64,000 bases of DNA from Silanimonas sp. (lineage in GTDB: Bacteria; Pseudomonadota; Gammaproteobacteria; Xanthomonadales; Xanthomonadaceae): NCBI RefSeq assembly GCF_027530345.1, contig NZ_JAPZQK010000006.1, positions 124,001 to 188,000 of the forward strand. Reading direction: 5' to 3'. The first letter of the stretch is position 1. Every line of letters begins with the position of its first letter. This document shows positions 37,481 through 47,993 of the stretch, in pieces. A program made the position numbers and the translations under genes. The notes beneath the pieces were generated by a model, which saw only the letters and a program-made list of their open reading frames with translations, ran no database searches and was not told where the DNA came from.

Positions 37481-38173
37481 ATGCCTTGGCCACACCTCCT
37501 CCGTCAGAAGCGACTTGGTTATGCCGGGATGCTCGCCTTCGGGCTCGTACTCGTCGGCTTCGGGCTGCAACCCCTAATCCGCGACGTCTTGATCGAAGCC
37601 CACGGGGTGCAGACGGTGGCCACCGTGGTCGATGCCGGCTCCGTGCCGTCGTCCGGAGGAAGCCGCGTCGGGTTCATCCGCTACGAATTCAAGGACGCGG
37701 ACGGGGCGCCCCACGCCGGCCAAAGCAGCGGCTATTCGGGCACGGTCGGTGAGTCCGTCCTGGTCGAGTACGCGCCGTCCTTCCCCTTCGTCCATCGTCT
37801 GGTCGGCGAAGACCGCCGGCTCGCAAAGGGATGGCACTGGGGCATGGCCGGATTCGGACTTCTGCTTCTGATGGCCGGCACACACAGCCTGATCGTGCTT
37901 CGTCGCACATGGGGGCTCGTGCAACGCCTGCGGCGTGCGTCGCCGCGACTCACCGGGCGTGTCATCCGCCGATCGCACGACGGCCGGACCCTCGACTACG
38001 AATACGCGGCCAGCGGCCGCACGCGACGGCGCCGCACCTTGCCGATGCCGATGTCGGCTTGGCAGGGCGTGTCGCCCGGCGACGACATCGCCCTCCTCGC
38101 CACGGATGCAGAGGCGAACGAGGTGTTGACGGTCGTCGAAAGGGACCACTTCGCGGCGTCACCGCCTCGCTGA
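37481..38173 (+). CDS. DUF3592-like membrane protein
   Basis: VATVVDAGSVPSSGGSRVGFIRYEFKDADGAPHAGQSSG...VLVEYAPSFPFVHRL with TM segments. Confidence 0.65.
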   Translation: MPWPHLLRQKRLGYAGMLAFGLVLVGFGLQPLIRDVLIEAHGVQTVATVVDAGSVPSSGGSRVGFIRYEFKDADGAPHAGQSSGYSGTVGESVLVEYAPSFPFVHRLVGEDRRLAKGWHWGMAGFGLLLLMAGTHSLIVLRRTWGLVQRLRRASPRLTGRVIRRSHDGRTLDYEYAASGRTRRRRTLPMPMSAWQGVSPGDDIALLATDAEANEVLTVVERDHFAASPPR

Positions 38174-38276
38174 GGCCTGCGACACATCGTCGCAGGGCGG
38201 GACGGAATTGATCGCACTCAAAGCGCGGAAAAGCGCCAAAGGAGACCCTGCGCGCCTCGTTTCCTTGGACCTTGCC

Positions 38277-40529
38277 ATGCGCTCTCGTCGCTCCCTGCTC
38301 GCGCTCGCCATCGTTTCCGGTCTTCCCGGCTTCGTGACGGCCGCTCCCTCGCCGGACGCCGTCACCCTCGATCGCGTCGAAGTGCACGGCGACCACCTGC
38401 GGCCGCTGCCCACCGCGGAGGAAGCCGACACCACGGACCGTCGCGCGCATCACGGTGCCGACGTGGCGGCCCTGCTCTCCCGCGTCCCCGGCGTCGCGTT
38501 GCAGGGCGCCGGTGGTGCATCCAGCTTGCCGGTGCTGCGCGGATTCGCCGACGACCGCGTGCGCATCGCGGTCGACGGCATGGATCTGCTGGCCAGCTGC
38601 CCGAACCACATGAACCCGCCCATGTCCTACCTCGCGCCGTCGCAAGTGCGGAAGGCCGCCGTATTCGCCGGTCTCGCTCCCGTGAGCCTCGGCGGCGACA
38701 GCCTCGGCGGCGCCATCACCATCGACGCGACGCCGCTGCACTTCAACGAAGCGGCCAAGGACTGGACGGCCGGCGGTCAGCTCGGCGGCTACGCCCGGGA
38801 ACAAGGAGACGCTCGCGGCATCGATCTTGCGCTACACGCTGGCGACGCCAACACCAGCCTCGCCGTGATCGCCAACCATGCACAGGCGGACAACTACCGT
38901 GCGGCCGAGCCCTTCAAGACGATCGCGAGCACCGGACGGGAAGGTCGTGTGCTGCCGCTGGATGAAGTGGGGTCGAGCGCCTACGAGACGCGCAATCAGC
39001 AACTCACCGTCGCGCAACGTTTCGAGGAGCAGCAGGTCGACGTGACGATCTCGCGCCAGGACATGCCCTTCCAAGGCTTTCCGAACCAGCGCATGGACCT
39101 CACCGAGAACCAAGCCGACCGCGTCAACGCGCACTGGAACGGCAAGCTGGGCGGCGTCGCGGTTGATGCACGCATCTGGCACGAACAGGTTGACCATGCG
39201 ATGGACTTCGGTCCGGACAAGCGCTTCTGGTACGGCATGGCGTCGAACGTGCCGGGGGCCATGACGGAAGGTCGCCCCTGCGCGCCGATCTCGCCGACCT
39301 GCGCAGCCGGCATGCCGATGCTTTCGGCCAGCCGGACCAACGGCGCGAGCCTCCGCGTTGACCACACGAGCGCCGAGGGCGACGCGCTGCGCGCCGGTGT
39401 CGATCTACTCGCCTATCGGCTTCAAGAGGACTGGCCTGCTTCGGGTGCGGCCATGTGGCCAGGCACCTTCGTCAACATCAACGACGGCCAGCGCGATCGC
39501 GCCGGCGCCTTCGTCGAATGGGAATCGTCGCCGGGCGAAGGCTGGACGCGCCTCGTCGGCCTGCGTGTTGATCGCGTGGTCAGCGATGCCGGCCCGGTGC
39601 GCGGCTACGACATCGATCCAGCGCCGCCGGGCTCGTACATGATGACCGCCGCAGACGCCGCGGCCTTCAACGCGCGCCAGCGTCGGCAGTCCGACCTGCA
39701 CTGGGGCTTCGCCGCGATGCTTCGTCGCAGCTTCGACGCAGGATTCAGCGCCGAAGTCGGCGTGGTGCGCCGCGTGCGCTCGCCGAACCTGCACGAGCGC
39801 TACGCGTGGTCCACGTGGTCGATGGCTGCACTCATGAACAACACGGTCGGCGACGGCAACGGCTACGTCGGCGACGTCGGCCTGAAGCCCGAGACCGCGC
39901 ACACGCTCTCCGCCACTCTCGATTGGCAAGACAAGGAGAATGGCCACTCGGCCCGGCTCTCGCCCTATGTCACGTGGGTGGACGACTACATCGACGCCGT
40001 GCGCCTCACCAACAACGCGACCGGCTTCAACGTGCTGCGTTACTCCAACCAGTCGGCGCGCCTGCACGGCATCGACGCCAGCGCGACCTGGACGCTGGCC
40101 GACGGCACGGCAGGCCACTGGGCACTGGAAGGCAGTGCCAGCGTCACGCGCGGCCGCAATCGCCAGACCGGCGGCGGCCTCTACAACGTGATGCCGCCGC
40201 AGGGGCGGCTCGGCCTTGTCCACCATCGCGGCCCGTGGAAAGCGCGCGTTGATTGGGAAGGGGTACGCCGCAAGGCGTCGGGCTCTGCCGCGCGCAACGA
40301 GATCCGCACCGCCGGCTACGGCCTGCTCGCGGCCTCGCTGGCTTGGACCTCGGACGACCTGCGCGTCGACGTCGGCGTGGACAACCTGCTCGATCGGTTC
40401 TACCAGCATCCGCTGGGTGGGGCCTACGTGGGCCAGGGCGCGACGATGATGCTGGCAGGCGTGCCGGCGGGCATCGCCGTGCCGGGACCGGGACGCTCAT
40501 GGCGCGCGGGGTTCCGTTGGTCGTTCTGA
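38277..40529 (+). CDS. TonB-dependent copper receptor, OprC/NosA-like
   Basis: Plug domain DVAALLSRVPGVALQG...LRGFADDRVRIAVDGMDLLASCPNHMNPPMSYLAPSQV with CxxxM (CPNHM); C-terminal aromatic. Confidence 0.87.
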   Translation: MRSRRSLLALAIVSGLPGFVTAAPSPDAVTLDRVEVHGDHLRPLPTAEEADTTDRRAHHGADVAALLSRVPGVALQGAGGASSLPVLRGFADDRVRIAVDGMDLLASCPNHMNPPMSYLAPSQVRKAAVFAGLAPVSLGGDSLGGAITIDATPLHFNEAAKDWTAGGQLGGYAREQGDARGIDLALHAGDANTSLAVIANHAQADNYRAAEPFKTIASTGREGRVLPLDEVGSSAYETRNQQLTVAQRFEEQQVDVTISRQDMPFQGFPNQRMDLTENQADRVNAHWNGKLGGVAVDARIWHEQVDHAMDFGPDKRFWYGMASNVPGAMTEGRPCAPISPTCAAGMPMLSASRTNGASLRVDHTSAEGDALRAGVDLLAYRLQEDWPASGAAMWPGTFVNINDGQRDRAGAFVEWESSPGEGWTRLVGLRVDRVVSDAGPVRGYDIDPAPPGSYMMTAADAAAFNARQRRQSDLHWGFAAMLRRSFDAGFSAEVGVVRRVRSPNLHERYAWSTWSMAALMNNTVGDGNGYVGDVGLKPETAHTLSATLDWQDKENGHSARLSPYVTWVDDYIDAVRLTNNATGFNVLRYSNQSARLHGIDASATWTLADGTAGHWALEGSASVTRGRNRQTGGGLYNVMPPQGRLGLVHHRGPWKARVDWEGVRRKASGSAARNEIRTAGYGLLAASLAWTSDDLRVDVGVDNLLDRFYQHPLGGAYVGQGATMMLAGVPAGIAVPGPGRSWRAGFRWSF

Positions 40530-40538
40530 GCCGCGTGG

Positions 40539-41231
40539 TCAGCCCGCACCGGTACCGAGCCACGGCGCCAGCCGCTCGGTATCGAGGTGCCCGGTCTTGA
40601 CGTACAGCGTGGTGCCTTCGCGGCTGAACGGCGTGTGCCGCGAACCGTGCGGGCTGCGCAGCCAGGTGCCCGCCGGGTAGCGGCCGTGCTCGTCCTCGAA
40701 CACGCCGCGCAGGACGAGGATCTCCTCGCCACCCCAGTGCGTGTGCGGCTTGAACACCGTGCCCGGCGCCCAATCCACGAGCGCCGTGTGCTCGGTGCCG
40801 TGCGAATGCAGGGGCATCACGCTCAGGCCCTCGACCAGACCCGGCCGCCACGCCTCCCGCGAGGCATCGATGCGAACGGTCTCGCGGTCGTCCGCCGCGA
40901 ACTGCCGCAGCTTCACGAACAGCGTGCAGCCGTCCGCGCTTCGCGGCGCGTGGCGGAAGCCTTCCGGGTTGCGCAGGTAGCTACCCGCCGGGTGGTCGCC
41001 GGTGTCATCGCTGAAGACGCCCTCGAGCACGAAGATCTCCTCGCCCGCCGGATGGCCATGCTCGGCGAAGGTCGACCCCGGCGCGTAGCGCACGAGGCTG
41101 GTCGCACGCGCGGCTTCGTCGCCGATGCGATCGAGCATCCGCCGCGTGACGCCGGGGCTCGGCGACGGCTGCCACGCGGCCTCGTCGGGAGGCAGCACCA
41201 CGCGCTGGTCGAAATCGGCATTCAGGCGCAT
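40539..41231 (-). CDS. Tandem cupin, ChrR-like protein
   Basis: Two repeats: YAPGSTFAEHGHPAGEEIFVLEGVFSDDTGDHPAGSYLRNPEG and WAPGTVFKPHTHWGGEEILVLRGVFEDEHGRYPAGTWLRSPHG. Confidence 0.85.
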   Translation of the reverse strand: MRLNADFDQRVVLPPDEAAWQPSPSPGVTRRMLDRIGDEAARATSLVRYAPGSTFAEHGHPAGEEIFVLEGVFSDDTGDHPAGSYLRNPEGFRHAPRSADGCTLFVKLRQFAADDRETVRIDASREAWRPGLVEGLSVMPLHSHGTEHTALVDWAPGTVFKPHTHWGGEEILVLRGVFEDEHGRYPAGTWLRSPHGSRHTPFSREGTTLYVKTGHLDTERLAPWLGTGAG

Positions 41232-41330
41232 GGCGGCCCCGTCACGAAAAAGGATGGGGGCATCGTAGGCCCCGTTTCGCCACGCGTGCACCCGGGGTCG
41301 TCCACACTTCAACACCTCAGCCCCCCTTCG

Positions 41331-43400
41331 ATGTCCGACGTGCCACGCTCGATGCCCCTTTGGCTGGCGATGTTGCCGGCGCTCGCCACCCCTGCAGCCG
41401 CGTCCGCCGCACCGAACCCGGAGTCCGGAGTGGCGCTGTCGCGCCTCGACGCAGTGCAGGTCACCACGCGCCGCCCCGAGGACGGCCGTGCGCGCGCCGA
41501 AGCAGTCGCGCGTCTCGACGCCGCCGCGCTCGAGCGCCTCGCGCCCACGCATGCGAACGAAGCCCTCGCACGCATCCCCGGGGCCTGGGCCAGCCGCGGC
41601 AGCGGGCAGGAGCAGTTGCTCGCCCTTCGCTCGCCGGTGCTCACCGGCCCGGGCGCCTGCGGCGCCTTCCTCGTGCTCGATGACGGCGTACCGATCCGCC
41701 CCGCGGGTTTCTGCAACGTCAACCAGCTCTCGGAATTGAACCTCGCGCAGGCCGCGAGCGTGGAGGTGCTTCGCGGCCCCGGAAGCGCGGTGCACGGCAG
41801 CAACGCGCTGCACGGCGTGGTGGCGGTGCGGCCGCGCCTTCCCGGTGAAGGCGGTGGCGCGCGCGTCGAGTTCGGCAGCGACAACTATCGCCGTGCGCTG
41901 CTCTCGCTCGATGGCGGTGATCGTTTACGCCTCGACGCCAACCTCGTCGACGCTGGCAGCTTCCGCGCCGACGAAGGCTACCGCCAGCAGCAGGCCAACC
42001 TGCAGTGGCAACCGGCGTCGGACGGCGACACCCGGCTGGCGTTCGCCGCACATCGGCTGCGCCAGGAAACGGCGGGCTTCGCCTTCGGTGAGGGCGCGTG
42101 GCGCGATGCGCGCCGCTTCGGCAATGCCAATCCCGAGGCGTTCCGCGAGGCCGACAGCGCGCGCCTCGTGCTGCACCACGTGCGCGCGGCCGGCGACGGC
42201 GAGTGGCTGCTGCGGCCTTACGCGCGCGATGAGTCGCAACGCTTTCTGCAGCATTTCAACCTCGGCCAACCGCTCGAGGAGAACGGCAGCCGCAGCCTCG
42301 GCGTGCAGACCATGTGGTCCAACGAATCGCTGCGGGTGGGCCTCGATGTCGAAGGCGTCGAAGGCGAGCTGCGGCAGACGCAGGCCCGCGCCCTGACCAC
42401 CGGCACGCCGGCGCAGAACGCCCAGCGCCCCGCCGGCACGCATTACGACTACGCGATCGACGCCCGGCAGGTCGCGTTTTTCGGTGAGAAGCAATGGCGA
42501 TTCGACCGCGACGCGATCACCGTCGGAGCGCGCCTCGAGAACCTCCGCTACCGCCACGACAACCGCGCCGCCAACGGCAACCTCCGCGACGACGGCACGC
42601 CCTGCGGCTTCGGCGGCTGCTTGTACCTGCGCCCGGCCGATCGCCGCGATGCCTTCACCGCGCGCAGCGCGCAGCTCGGCTGGATGCGAAGCCTCGACGG
42701 CGGCTGGTCGGTGGGCGCCCGTGCGGCGCGCGCCTTCCGCTTCCCGCAAGCCACCGAGCTGTACCGGCTGCAGCGCGGCCAGTCCGTCGAGGGCATCGGC
42801 GTGGAAACCGCCGACAGCCTCGAAAGCGTGCTGCGCTTCAACGGCCCCACGCTGCGCGCCGAGGCCGTGGCCTACGCCATGCGCAAGCGCGACGTGCTGC
42901 TGCGCGACGCGGCCGGACTGAGCGTGCCAGGCGCGGCCACCCGGCATCGCGGCGTCGAACTAGCGGGAACATGGATGCCGGACGACGCGACATGGCTCGA
43001 AGGCCAGCTCGCGTGGAGCGACCAGCGCTATGCCTTCGACCGCCTGCTGCCCGGCGGCGAGACGATCCGCCGCGGCGCGCGCATCGACACCGCGCCGGAA
43101 TGGCTGGGCGGCCTTCGCGTGGGGCGGCGCTTCGGCACGCGCTTCGAGGCGGAGCTTGAAGGCGTGTGGCAGGGCGCCTATGCCATCGATGCGGCGAACA
43201 CCCGCCGCTACGGCGGCCACGTGCTGTGGCATGCGCGGCTCGGCGCGGGGCTCAACGACGACTGGCGCGCGACCTTTCGAGTGATGAACCTCGCCGATCG
43301 CCGCTACGCCGAGCGCGTGGACTTCGCCTTCGGCGAGGAGCGCAGTTTCCCCGGCGCGGGGCGCAGCGTGTTCGTGGGTCTGGAGCGGCGTTTCGAGTAG
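41331..43400 (+). CDS. TonB-dependent receptor
   Basis: Plug domain LDAVQVTTRRPED...ANEALARIPGAWASRGSGQE..., VEVLRGPGSAVHGSNALHGVVAV, C-terminal FVGLERRFE. Confidence 0.9.
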   Translation: MSDVPRSMPLWLAMLPALATPAAASAAPNPESGVALSRLDAVQVTTRRPEDGRARAEAVARLDAAALERLAPTHANEALARIPGAWASRGSGQEQLLALRSPVLTGPGACGAFLVLDDGVPIRPAGFCNVNQLSELNLAQAASVEVLRGPGSAVHGSNALHGVVAVRPRLPGEGGGARVEFGSDNYRRALLSLDGGDRLRLDANLVDAGSFRADEGYRQQQANLQWQPASDGDTRLAFAAHRLRQETAGFAFGEGAWRDARRFGNANPEAFREADSARLVLHHVRAAGDGEWLLRPYARDESQRFLQHFNLGQPLEENGSRSLGVQTMWSNESLRVGLDVEGVEGELRQTQARALTTGTPAQNAQRPAGTHYDYAIDARQVAFFGEKQWRFDRDAITVGARLENLRYRHDNRAANGNLRDDGTPCGFGGCLYLRPADRRDAFTARSAQLGWMRSLDGGWSVGARAARAFRFPQATELYRLQRGQSVEGIGVETADSLESVLRFNGPTLRAEAVAYAMRKRDVLLRDAAGLSVPGAATRHRGVELAGTWMPDDATWLEGQLAWSDQRYAFDRLLPGGETIRRGARIDTAPEWLGGLRVGRRFGTRFEAELEGVWQGAYAIDAANTRRYGGHVLWHARLGAGLNDDWRATFRVMNLADRRYAERVDFAFGEERSFPGAGRSVFVGLERRFE

Positions 43401-43406
43401 CGCGCC

Positions 43407-43910
43407 TCAGCGCACGTCGAAACTCCGCACGCCGGCACTCTCGCCGTCGACGCTGACTTCGACCTCGTAGCGGCCCGGTGCCCAGCCGCCTTCGGGCTGG
43501 CGGGTGAAGGTGTGCACGGCGGGGCCGCTGGCGGTGATCGCGCGCTCGTCGGCATCGATCTCGGCACCGCTGGCGTCGCGCCAGGCGATGGCGAGCATCG
43601 CCGCTTCACTTTCGCCGACGGTGACGAGGCTGGCGTGCACGGCATCGCCGGGGCGAACGCGTTCCGCTACGGCGGCGACGCGGCCATCCGCATCGAGCAC
43701 CACGCCCACCTCCAGCGCCACGGCTTCGAGGCTGCCCTGCGGCAGTTGAACGATCGGCTCGGCACCCGCGCCGCCCGCATCGGCGGCAGTCGACGGCGCT
43801 TCGGCGCCTGCGGCCGGCGCCGCGGGTTCACCACCGCAGCCGGCGAGCAGCAGGACCAGAGCGAATGCGATCGGGCGATTCACGAGCGGACGAACGCGGC
43901 GACGGGGCAT
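43407..43910 (-). CDS. Putative lipoprotein
   Basis: Lipobox LLLAGCGG; otherwise unrecognised. Confidence 0.65.
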   Translation of the reverse strand: MPRRRVRPLVNRPIAFALVLLLAGCGGEPAAPAAGAEAPSTAADAGGAGAEPIVQLPQGSLEAVALEVGVVLDADGRVAAVAERVRPGDAVHASLVTVGESEAAMLAIAWRDASGAEIDADERAITASGPAVHTFTRQPEGGWAPGRYEVEVSVDGESAGVRSFDVR

Positions 43911-43934
43911 GGCGAGGCTCGGCGGGGGGAGCGG

Positions 43935-44765
43935 CTACTGCCGCGACAGGCGCAGATTGTCCGGCATCGCGGCGCCCGGCAAGGCCCGGAACGGGTTGAT
44001 GTCCAGCCCGCCGCGACGGGTGAATCGCGCATACACCGAGAGCTTCACCGGGGCGCAGCGCGCGCGCAGGTCGAGAAAGATGCGCTCGACGCAGGCTTCG
44101 TGGAAATCGCTGTGGGTGCGGAAGCTGACGAGGTAGCGCAGCAAGGCGGCGCGATCGATGCGCGGGCCGGTGTAGGCGATCTGCAGGCTGGCCCAGTCGG
44201 GCTGGCCGGTGACCGGGCAGTTCGAACGGAACAGGTGCGAGACGAGGGTCTCCTCCACCGTTTCCTGGGCGTCGGACTTCAGCAGCTCGGGCGCGGGCGG
44301 GCCGTAGTGCTCGATGGTGATGGCGACGCCGTCGATCAGCTCACCGGGCAGCACGCTGACCGGGAAGGCCTGCGGCGAGGTCGGCGCGATCAGGCTCACC
44401 GACACGGGCGCGCCAGCGGCGGCGGAGAGGTCGGAGATCAGCGTCGCGCGCAGGGCGTCGGCGTTGGCCAGCCGCTCCTGCGCGAAGGAGTTCAGGTACA
44501 GCTTGAAACTCTTGGATTCGACGAGGTTCGGCGAGGTCGCAGGCACGCGGAACTCGGCCAGCGCCACCTGCGGCTTGCCGCGCAGGTCGAGCCACGAGAG
44601 TTCATACGCGTTCCAGAGGTCGACGCCGACGAAGGGCAGCGCCTCGTCGAGACCCAGCTTCGAGCGGGCCTCCGTGCGCGGGATCGGGAACAGCAGGCCG
44701 GCGTCATAGGACGACGGAAAGGCGACGCTCTGGCCGAGCGTCGAGGTTTCGGGGGTGTTGGTCAT
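43935..44765 (-). CDS. queF: NADPH-dependent 7-cyano-7-deazaguanine reductase QueF
   Basis: LNSFAQERL, ESKSFKLYLNSF, FRSNCPVTGQPDWASLQIAY, FHEACVERIFLDL motifs. Confidence 0.95.
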   Translation of the reverse strand: MTNTPETSTLGQSVAFPSSYDAGLLFPIPRTEARSKLGLDEALPFVGVDLWNAYELSWLDLRGKPQVALAEFRVPATSPNLVESKSFKLYLNSFAQERLANADALRATLISDLSAAAGAPVSVSLIAPTSPQAFPVSVLPGELIDGVAITIEHYGPPAPELLKSDAQETVEETLVSHLFRSNCPVTGQPDWASLQIAYTGPRIDRAALLRYLVSFRTHSDFHEACVERIFLDLRARCAPVKLSVYARFTRRGGLDINPFRALPGAAMPDNLRLSRQ

Positions 44766-44828
44766 CGCGGCGGAGGATAGCGCCTGCGAGGGCAAGAACC
44801 GCTGAATCCCCGGCCGCGATGCGGGGCC

Positions 44829-46196
44829 TCAGCGGCCCGCGCGGGGCGCGGGCGAAACCAGCAGCACGAAGGCCACAAGGCTCGCCACCACCAGCCACAG
44901 CAGGTAGCGGAAATCGGCAGCGGTCGCGAGCGGCACCAGGGGCGCGACCATGGCCAGCCCCGAGGCCGACAGCGCTGCGGCGGCCGTGCGACGCCGCCAT
45001 GCGGCGGCAGCGAGCACGCCAGCTGCGAGCAGCAGGTAGAGCCAGCCCATGAAAAACGGCCCATCCACCCATCGGTGCCACGTGGCGACCAGCACCTCGC
45101 GCAGACGCGAGGGCGCCATCGTGAGCGGTGGGTTGTCCTTGAACGGCACGAGGTCGGGCATCAGCACCTGCGTGTCGGCGAGTTCGGCGTTGCGGAGGCC
45201 GAACAGGTAGCCCGACAGCCGCAGCCGATGCCGCGCCCAGGCCTGCGGTTCGCGCAGCGGCAGCATGAGCCAGGCCTCGCGCAGGGTGGCGAGGTCCTCG
45301 GCGCGCAGCACGATTTCGTAGCTGAAATGGATGGTGCCGGTGGTGAAGCTCGGCACGTTCACGGCCGGATCGAATTCGCGCGCGAGATCGTCGACCGTCG
45401 CGCCCGGCTTCAGGAAGGCCGCGGGGATGGCCATGCGCCCGGTCTCGATCGAGACGGCAGCGAGATCCCACAGCGCCATGACCGGCCACACGGTGACGTG
45501 CTTCACGGCCCCCAACCGGTCGGGCACGGCGGCGAGTCCGAGGAGCAGGGGCAGGCTGAGCGCGGCGGCCGCGATGCGCCAACGCGCAGCGCGTGGGGTT
45601 GCCCCGGCTTCGGAGGCCGGCCCCACCGGCACGCGGGCGATGCGCCAGGCCAACCACGCCCACAGCGGCAGCACGCCGGTGATCGCGTTGAAGCGGAAGG
45701 CCGTGGCCAACGCCAGCATCAGCAGCGCCAGCCCGCGCCATCGCCACGCCGGCTCGGCCTGCTCGCGAAGCAGCGCGCCGACGGCCCACAACAGCGCGCC
45801 GACCATCCACAGGTCCTTCCAGACCTGCGGCTGCAGCGCGACGAACGCCGGCCACAGGCCGATGCCGAGCAGCACGGCGACCCGCCACGGCGTGCGCAGC
45901 GGCAGCGCGGTGGCGACGAAGGCCAGCCCACTCCAGACGAGGAGCAGCTGCAGAGCGAAGAAGCCTTCGGGATCCGGCAACAGCGCGCGACTGGCCTGCC
46001 ACAGCCGCACCATCACCGCGGGGTGCGTGGAATCGAGCTGGCCCGTGCGCGCCATCCACCACTGGTGGGCGGTGTCGAAGGTGAACCAGCCGGGGGCGAA
46101 CAGCGTGAACAGTGCGGCCGCCGCCAGCAGCGCAACGCCCCACGGCAGCCATGCCGCAGCGCGCGCCGAACGGGCCGCGCGGGCCTCCGGGCTCAC
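44829..46196 (-). CDS. Polytopic membrane protein, possibly glycosyltransferase-like
   Basis: C-terminal part of the 44829..47090 ORF from GTG 46196, many TM helices, WFTFDTAHQWWMARTGQLDSTHPAVMV; overlaps zapE stop. Confidence 0.65.
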   Translation of the reverse strand: MSPEARAARSARAAAWLPWGVALLAAAALFTLFAPGWFTFDTAHQWWMARTGQLDSTHPAVMVRLWQASRALLPDPEGFFALQLLLVWSGLAFVATALPLRTPWRVAVLLGIGLWPAFVALQPQVWKDLWMVGALLWAVGALLREQAEPAWRWRGLALLMLALATAFRFNAITGVLPLWAWLAWRIARVPVGPASEAGATPRAARWRIAAAALSLPLLLGLAAVPDRLGAVKHVTVWPVMALWDLAAVSIETGRMAIPAAFLKPGATVDDLAREFDPAVNVPSFTTGTIHFSYEIVLRAEDLATLREAWLMLPLREPQAWARHRLRLSGYLFGLRNAELADTQVLMPDLVPFKDNPPLTMAPSRLREVLVATWHRWVDGPFFMGWLYLLLAAGVLAAAAWRRRTAAAALSASGLAMVAPLVPLATAADFRYLLWLVVASLVAFVLLVSPAPRAGR

Positions 46197-47284
46197 GGCC
46201 GATGCGCCCGGGCGAGGTACTCCTCGCTGCGCATTTCCACCAGCCGCGAGATCGTGCGTTCGAACTCGACGCGCAGCTTGAAGCCCTTGTACAAGCCCTG
46301 CGGCTGCGCGGCCGCGGTGGCGACGAGGTTGACGTTGCGGTCGTAGAGCTCGTCGACGAGGTGGATGAAGCGTCGCGGCGCGTCGGTGCTCTCGTCGCTG
46401 AAGGTCGGCACGCCGCTGAGCAGCAGGGTGTGGTGCTCGCTCGCGATCTCGATGTAGTCCGCCGCGGAGCGCGGGCCCTCGCACAGGGCTTCGAAATCGA
46501 ACCAGGCCACGCCTTCGCCGAGCGCCTTCGCGGGGATGTCGCGGCCGTTCACCGACAGCGGGCAGGTCTGGCACACGCCGATGCCATTGAGCACGCGGAA
46601 GTGCTCCGCGAGCTGCGCCTCGCCCGCCGCGTCGATGGGCACATGCCAGGTGTCGGCATGGGTGAGCTGGCGCAGGCGGAAGTCCGTCTCGCTGCCGAGC
46701 TTGTGCACCACGCAGTCCTTCTCGAGCAGGGCGATCGCCGGCAGGAAGCGCGCGCGCTGCAGGCCGTTGGCGTACAGGCCCGGCGGCGCGATGTTCGACG
46801 TCGTCACGAGGGTGACGCCGCGGTCGAATAGCTGCTCCAGCAATCGCGAGAGGATCATCGCGTCGGCGATGTCGTTGACGAAGAACTCGTCGAGCACCAG
46901 CAGCGGCGACATCGCGGCGTACTGCGCGGCCACGACGCTCAGCGTGTCGGCGGTGTCGTGCAGCGCCTTCATGCGCGCGTGCACGTCCTGCATGAAGCGG
47001 TGGTAGTGCAGGCGCTGCGGCTTCAGCTCGGCGCAGGCGTCGAGCAGCAAGTCGCAGAGCAGGGTCTTGCCGCGGCCCACGCCGCCCCACAGGTACAGGC
47101 CGCGCACGCCGGCGTGGCCGGCGAGCCGGAATCCCAGCTTCTTCAGGAAGCCCGCACGCTGGCGGTCGAGCAGTTCGACGGCGACGCGATCGAGTTCGAC
47201 CAGCGCGGCGAGCTGGCCGGCGTCCTGCGTCCAGCGGCCTTCGGCCACGCCGTCCAGATAGCGCTTCGAAGGCCGGCTCGGCAT
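46193..47284 (-). CDS. zapE: Cell division protein ZapE (AFG1-like ATPase)
   Basis: GLYLWGGVGRGKTLLCDLLLD, HYHRFMQDVHARMK, LLVLDEFFVNDIADAMIL. Confidence 0.93.
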   Translation of the reverse strand: MPSRPSKRYLDGVAEGRWTQDAGQLAALVELDRVAVELLDRQRAGFLKKLGFRLAGHAGVRGLYLWGGVGRGKTLLCDLLLDACAELKPQRLHYHRFMQDVHARMKALHDTADTLSVVAAQYAAMSPLLVLDEFFVNDIADAMILSRLLEQLFDRGVTLVTTSNIAPPGLYANGLQRARFLPAIALLEKDCVVHKLGSETDFRLRQLTHADTWHVPIDAAGEAQLAEHFRVLNGIGVCQTCPLSVNGRDIPAKALGEGVAWFDFEALCEGPRSAADYIEIASEHHTLLLSGVPTFSDESTDAPRRFIHLVDELYDRNVNLVATAAAQPQGLYKGFKLRVEFERTISRLVEMRSEEYLARAHRP

Positions 47285-47291
47285 CGCGGGA

Positions 47292-47966
47292 TCAGGCCTG
47301 GTGCTGCAGCGGCGGCAGGTTCTTGCGCACGCCGTTGCGGATCGCTCCACGCAGGTCGACGAGGCGGGCGTGGAAGAAGTGCCCGGCTTCGGCCATGCGC
47401 ACCAGGGTCGGCGGGTTCTCGGCGGCAGCGGCCCAGTCGAACACCTTCTGCGGATCCACCACGTCGTCCTGCTCGCCCTGCACCACCAGCCACGGGCAGG
47501 TCGGCGGCGGCACGCCGGTGAAATCGCGGAAACCCACCGGCGGCGCGATGCACACCATCTGCTGGACGTGGAGCTGGCGCGCGGCACGCAGGGCCACCCA
47601 ACTGCCGAAGGAGAAGCCGGCCAGCCACAGCGCGTCGTTCGGACGCTGCGCCTGCAGCCACTGGGCGACGGCGAGGAAGTCGAGCGTTTCGCCGCGGCCC
47701 TGGTCGTACACGCCTTCGGAATGGCCCACGCCGCGGAAATTGAAGCGCACCGAGGCGATGCCCGATTCGGCCAGCGCACGCGCGATCGTCGTCACGACCT
47801 TGTTGTTCATCGTGCCGCCGTCGGGCGGATGCGGATGGCCGATCACCGCCACGCCGCGGCGCATGTCCTCGGGCTTCGGCAACTCGACGGCGGCTTCGAT
47901 CACGCCAGCCGGGCCCGCGAGGCTCAGCGGGCCGGAAACCGTCGGGAAGGTGGGCGCAGTGCTCAT
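47292..47966 (-). CDS. Alpha/beta hydrolase (dienelactone hydrolase/S33-like)
   Basis: AVIGHPHPPDGGTMNNKVV, LAGFSFGSWVALRAA, VVQGEQDDVVDP. Confidence 0.88.
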   Translation of the reverse strand: MSTAPTFPTVSGPLSLAGPAGVIEAAVELPKPEDMRRGVAVIGHPHPPDGGTMNNKVVTTIARALAESGIASVRFNFRGVGHSEGVYDQGRGETLDFLAVAQWLQAQRPNDALWLAGFSFGSWVALRAARQLHVQQMVCIAPPVGFRDFTGVPPPTCPWLVVQGEQDDVVDPQKVFDWAAAAENPPTLVRMAEAGHFFHARLVDLRGAIRNGVRKNLPPLQHQA

Positions 47967-47993
47967 GCGTGATGGAGTCTAGCCGTGCCGACT

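Noticed and set aside
44829-47090. 753-aa ORF as one protein
   Set aside because: Its N-terminal third is an alternate frame of zapE; a membrane protein starting at GTG 46196 explains the remainder.
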